NCBI GenBank assembly: GCA_019352125.1
Contig: JABBNV010000144.1
Location: 1-6,613 of the forward strand
DNA: 6,613 nt
Direction: 5' to 3'
Source: Acidobacteriota bacterium
Lineage (GTDB): Bacteria; Actinomycetota; Actinomycetes; Actinomycetales; Micrococcaceae
Made by a program: the position numbers and the translations under genes. The notes under the pieces were generated by a model. That model worked only from the letters and a program-made list of their open reading frames with translations, ran no database searches and had not been told where the DNA came from. Shown one piece after another: positions 5,600 through 6,613 of the stretch. The first letter of the stretch is position 1, and each line of letters opens with the position of its first letter.

Positions 5600-6613
5600 A
5601 TGAAAATTGCCGGTCGCAATCCGCAGTCACCCAACCTCGCGCCATGGCGCTCGGGAGCCACAATGGCGGCGCAACTGGCGGTGGCGGCCGGCATTAGCGT
5701 GGGTGCGGTGGTGGCCGCACGAGCGTGGATTTTTGGACCCACACCACGCGTTCAGATAGCTCCATTGGCGGAGCCGTTGGATGAGGCGGCCGTGCAAGTG
5801 GCCGCGGATCATTTGAGTGAACTGGTAAGAATCCCCACTGTCTCTTCTCCTGACCTGGGGCAGGAAGATGCCGCCGCATTTGAGGATTTCCGCACCTGCC
5901 TGCGCAGGCTTTACCCCCTGACGTTCGGCCAGCTGGCCGTGGAAGACGTGAACTCGCGGGCGCTGCTGCTGCATTGGCCTGCGAAGCTCCCAACGGCCGG
6001 TCCCCGCGCGGCGCAGGGCCGTGGCCCGGTAGTGCTGATGGCGCACTGGGATGTAGTTCCGGCGGAGCAGACAGATGAATGGACGTACCTGCCGTTCTCC
6101 GGCACGCAGGCGGATGGTTACATCTGGGGCCGTGGCACCCTGGATGACAAGGGTGACTTGGTGAGCATTTTGGAAGCCACGGAGTCCCTGCTGACTCGGG
6201 GATTCGCCCCGGCCCAGGATGTCTACCTGAGCTTCGGCGACAATGAAGAAACCGCAGGGCTGAGCGCTGCCCGGGCCGCGGAATTGCTGGCGGAGCGCGG
6301 CGCCACACCGTGGCTGGTCCTGGATGAGGGTGGTGCTGTGGCTACCGGTGCATTCCCCGGCGTGAAGGTGCCGGCCGCCGTCGTCGGAGTGGCTGAAAAA
6401 GGCATTCTGGAAGTGGAAATCGGTACCAATGAACCAGGTGGGCATGCCTCGACGCCGCCCAGGATGGGTGCCACGGCCCGGTTGGCGCGTGCGGTGCTGA
6501 GAATTGAACGACACCCCTTCCCCCAGCACCTGCCGAGTGCCACGCGGGCCATGGTGGAGGAGTTTGGCAGGCATTCGGCTCCGCCCGCCCGGGCTCTCCT
6601 GGCCAATTTGTGG
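5600..6613 (+). CDS. M20-family metallopeptidase, PM20D1/carboxypeptidase S-like, membrane-anchored (3' end beyond right edge)
   Basis: The first 338 codons of a zinc peptidase/amidase, still open at the window edge; family members run to roughly 450-500 residues. A short basic N-terminus precedes one hydrophobic segment (about 22-45, Ala/Val-rich), which suggests a membrane anchor or uncleaved signal. The catalytic domain starts near 65. Motifs are H149-x-D151-V-V (metal and catalytic Asp), G-R-G-T-L-D182-D-K (177-184), catalytic base and ligand E216-E217 in D-N-E-E-T-A-G, D242-E-G-G, and G-G-H-A-S (280-284), which opens the lid domain. The R-I-P-T-V-S entry and the A-E-K-G stretch (265-268) resemble PM20D1 and yeast CPS1 rather than ArgE or DapE. 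Start: an in-frame TAG at 5588 bars earlier starts, and the -10 spacing supports 5600. A second ATG at 5663 has its own Shine-Dalgarno. The substrate is unknown, and no link to the phn operon is evident beyond the shared gap. Confidence 0.9.
   Translation, partial: MKIAGRNPQSPNLAPWRSGATMAAQLAVAAGISVGAVVAARAWIFGPTPRVQIAPLAEPLDEAAVQVAADHLSELVRIPTVSSPDLGQEDAAAFEDFRTCLRRLYPLTFGQLAVEDVNSRALLLHWPAKLPTAGPRAAQGRGPVVLMAHWDVVPAEQTDEWTYLPFSGTQADGYIWGRGTLDDKGDLVSILEATESLLTRGFAPAQDVYLSFGDNEETAGLSAARAAELLAERGATPWLVLDEGGAVATGAFPGVKVPAAVVGVAEKGILEVEIGTNEPGGHASTPPRMGATARLARAVLRIERHPFPQHLPSATRAMVEEFGRHSAPPARALLANLW
5653..5657 (+). promoter_or_regulatory. Shine-Dalgarno for an alternative M20 peptidase start at 5663
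   Basis: GGGAG lies five bases before an in-frame ATG (5663-5665, residue 22 of the long form). Initiation there would begin the protein exactly at the hydrophobic segment and drop the basic 21-residue head. The predicted leaderless start at 5600 makes the long form my first choice, but both forms are possible. Confidence 0.35.

Noticed and set aside
5627..6574. Minus-strand open frame of 315 codons
   Set aside because: It is antisense to the M20 peptidase, which shows every catalytic motif on the plus strand. The shadow is low-complexity, rich in His, Arg, Gln and Gly, with no motif.
1..6613. CRISPR array, tRNA/rRNA genes, insertion sequence or prophage parts
   Set aside because: There are no regular repeat-spacer units, no RNA-gene sequence and no transposase or integrase; nearly all the DNA is accounted for by the genes listed.

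Overview
The window reads as chromosomal DNA from a high-GC actinobacterium, most likely of the Arthrobacter/Micrococcaceae type. The grounds are GC-rich coding, frequent GTG starts, a Gram-positive lipoprotein binding protein, TANNNT -10 boxes set directly against start codons, and an RpiR/HAD/metallophosphoesterase gene set. The genus is an inference from style, not from a marker gene.

Layout. From 5494 down to the left edge runs one long minus-strand operon: HAD-family phosphatase (4757-5494), PhnD-type binding lipoprotein (3705-4733), PhnC-type ATPase (2849-3631), two PhnE-type permeases (2040-2852 and 1147-2040), a GpdQ-like metallophosphoesterase (254-1150), and the first 85 codons of an RpiR/MurR-family regulator (1-257, cut by the edge). 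From phnC onward every junction overlaps by 1 to 4 bases. Only the HAD-phnD gap (23 nt) and the phnD-phnC gap (73 nt) separate genes. On the plus strand, from 5600 off the right edge, runs a divergent membrane-anchored M20-family peptidase of the PM20D1/carboxypeptidase S type.

Control region. The 105-nt divergent gap (5495-5599) is the densest regulatory stretch. Each side has a TANNNT -10 box ending six bases before the start codon, as expected for leaderless mRNAs. Between the two promoters lie a perfect 15-bp inverted repeat (5545-5559) and, on each strand, a tandem pair of 11-nt units resembling actinobacterial PHO boxes. Phosphate-starvation control is therefore a testable hypothesis.

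How the genes may work together. PhnD captures a phosphorus-containing solute outside the membrane, and PhnC with the two PhnE proteins imports it. The two cytoplasmic hydrolases could then release phosphate: the metallophosphoesterase by cutting a phosphodiester, the HAD enzyme by cutting a monoester. RpiR-family proteins usually sense sugar phosphates. No C-P lyase or phosphonatase gene is visible, and the PhnD loop that holds the phosphonate group in E. coli PhnD appears altered. Together these suggest an organophosphate or phosphodiester scavenging operon rather than a classical phosphonate pathway. This is inference.
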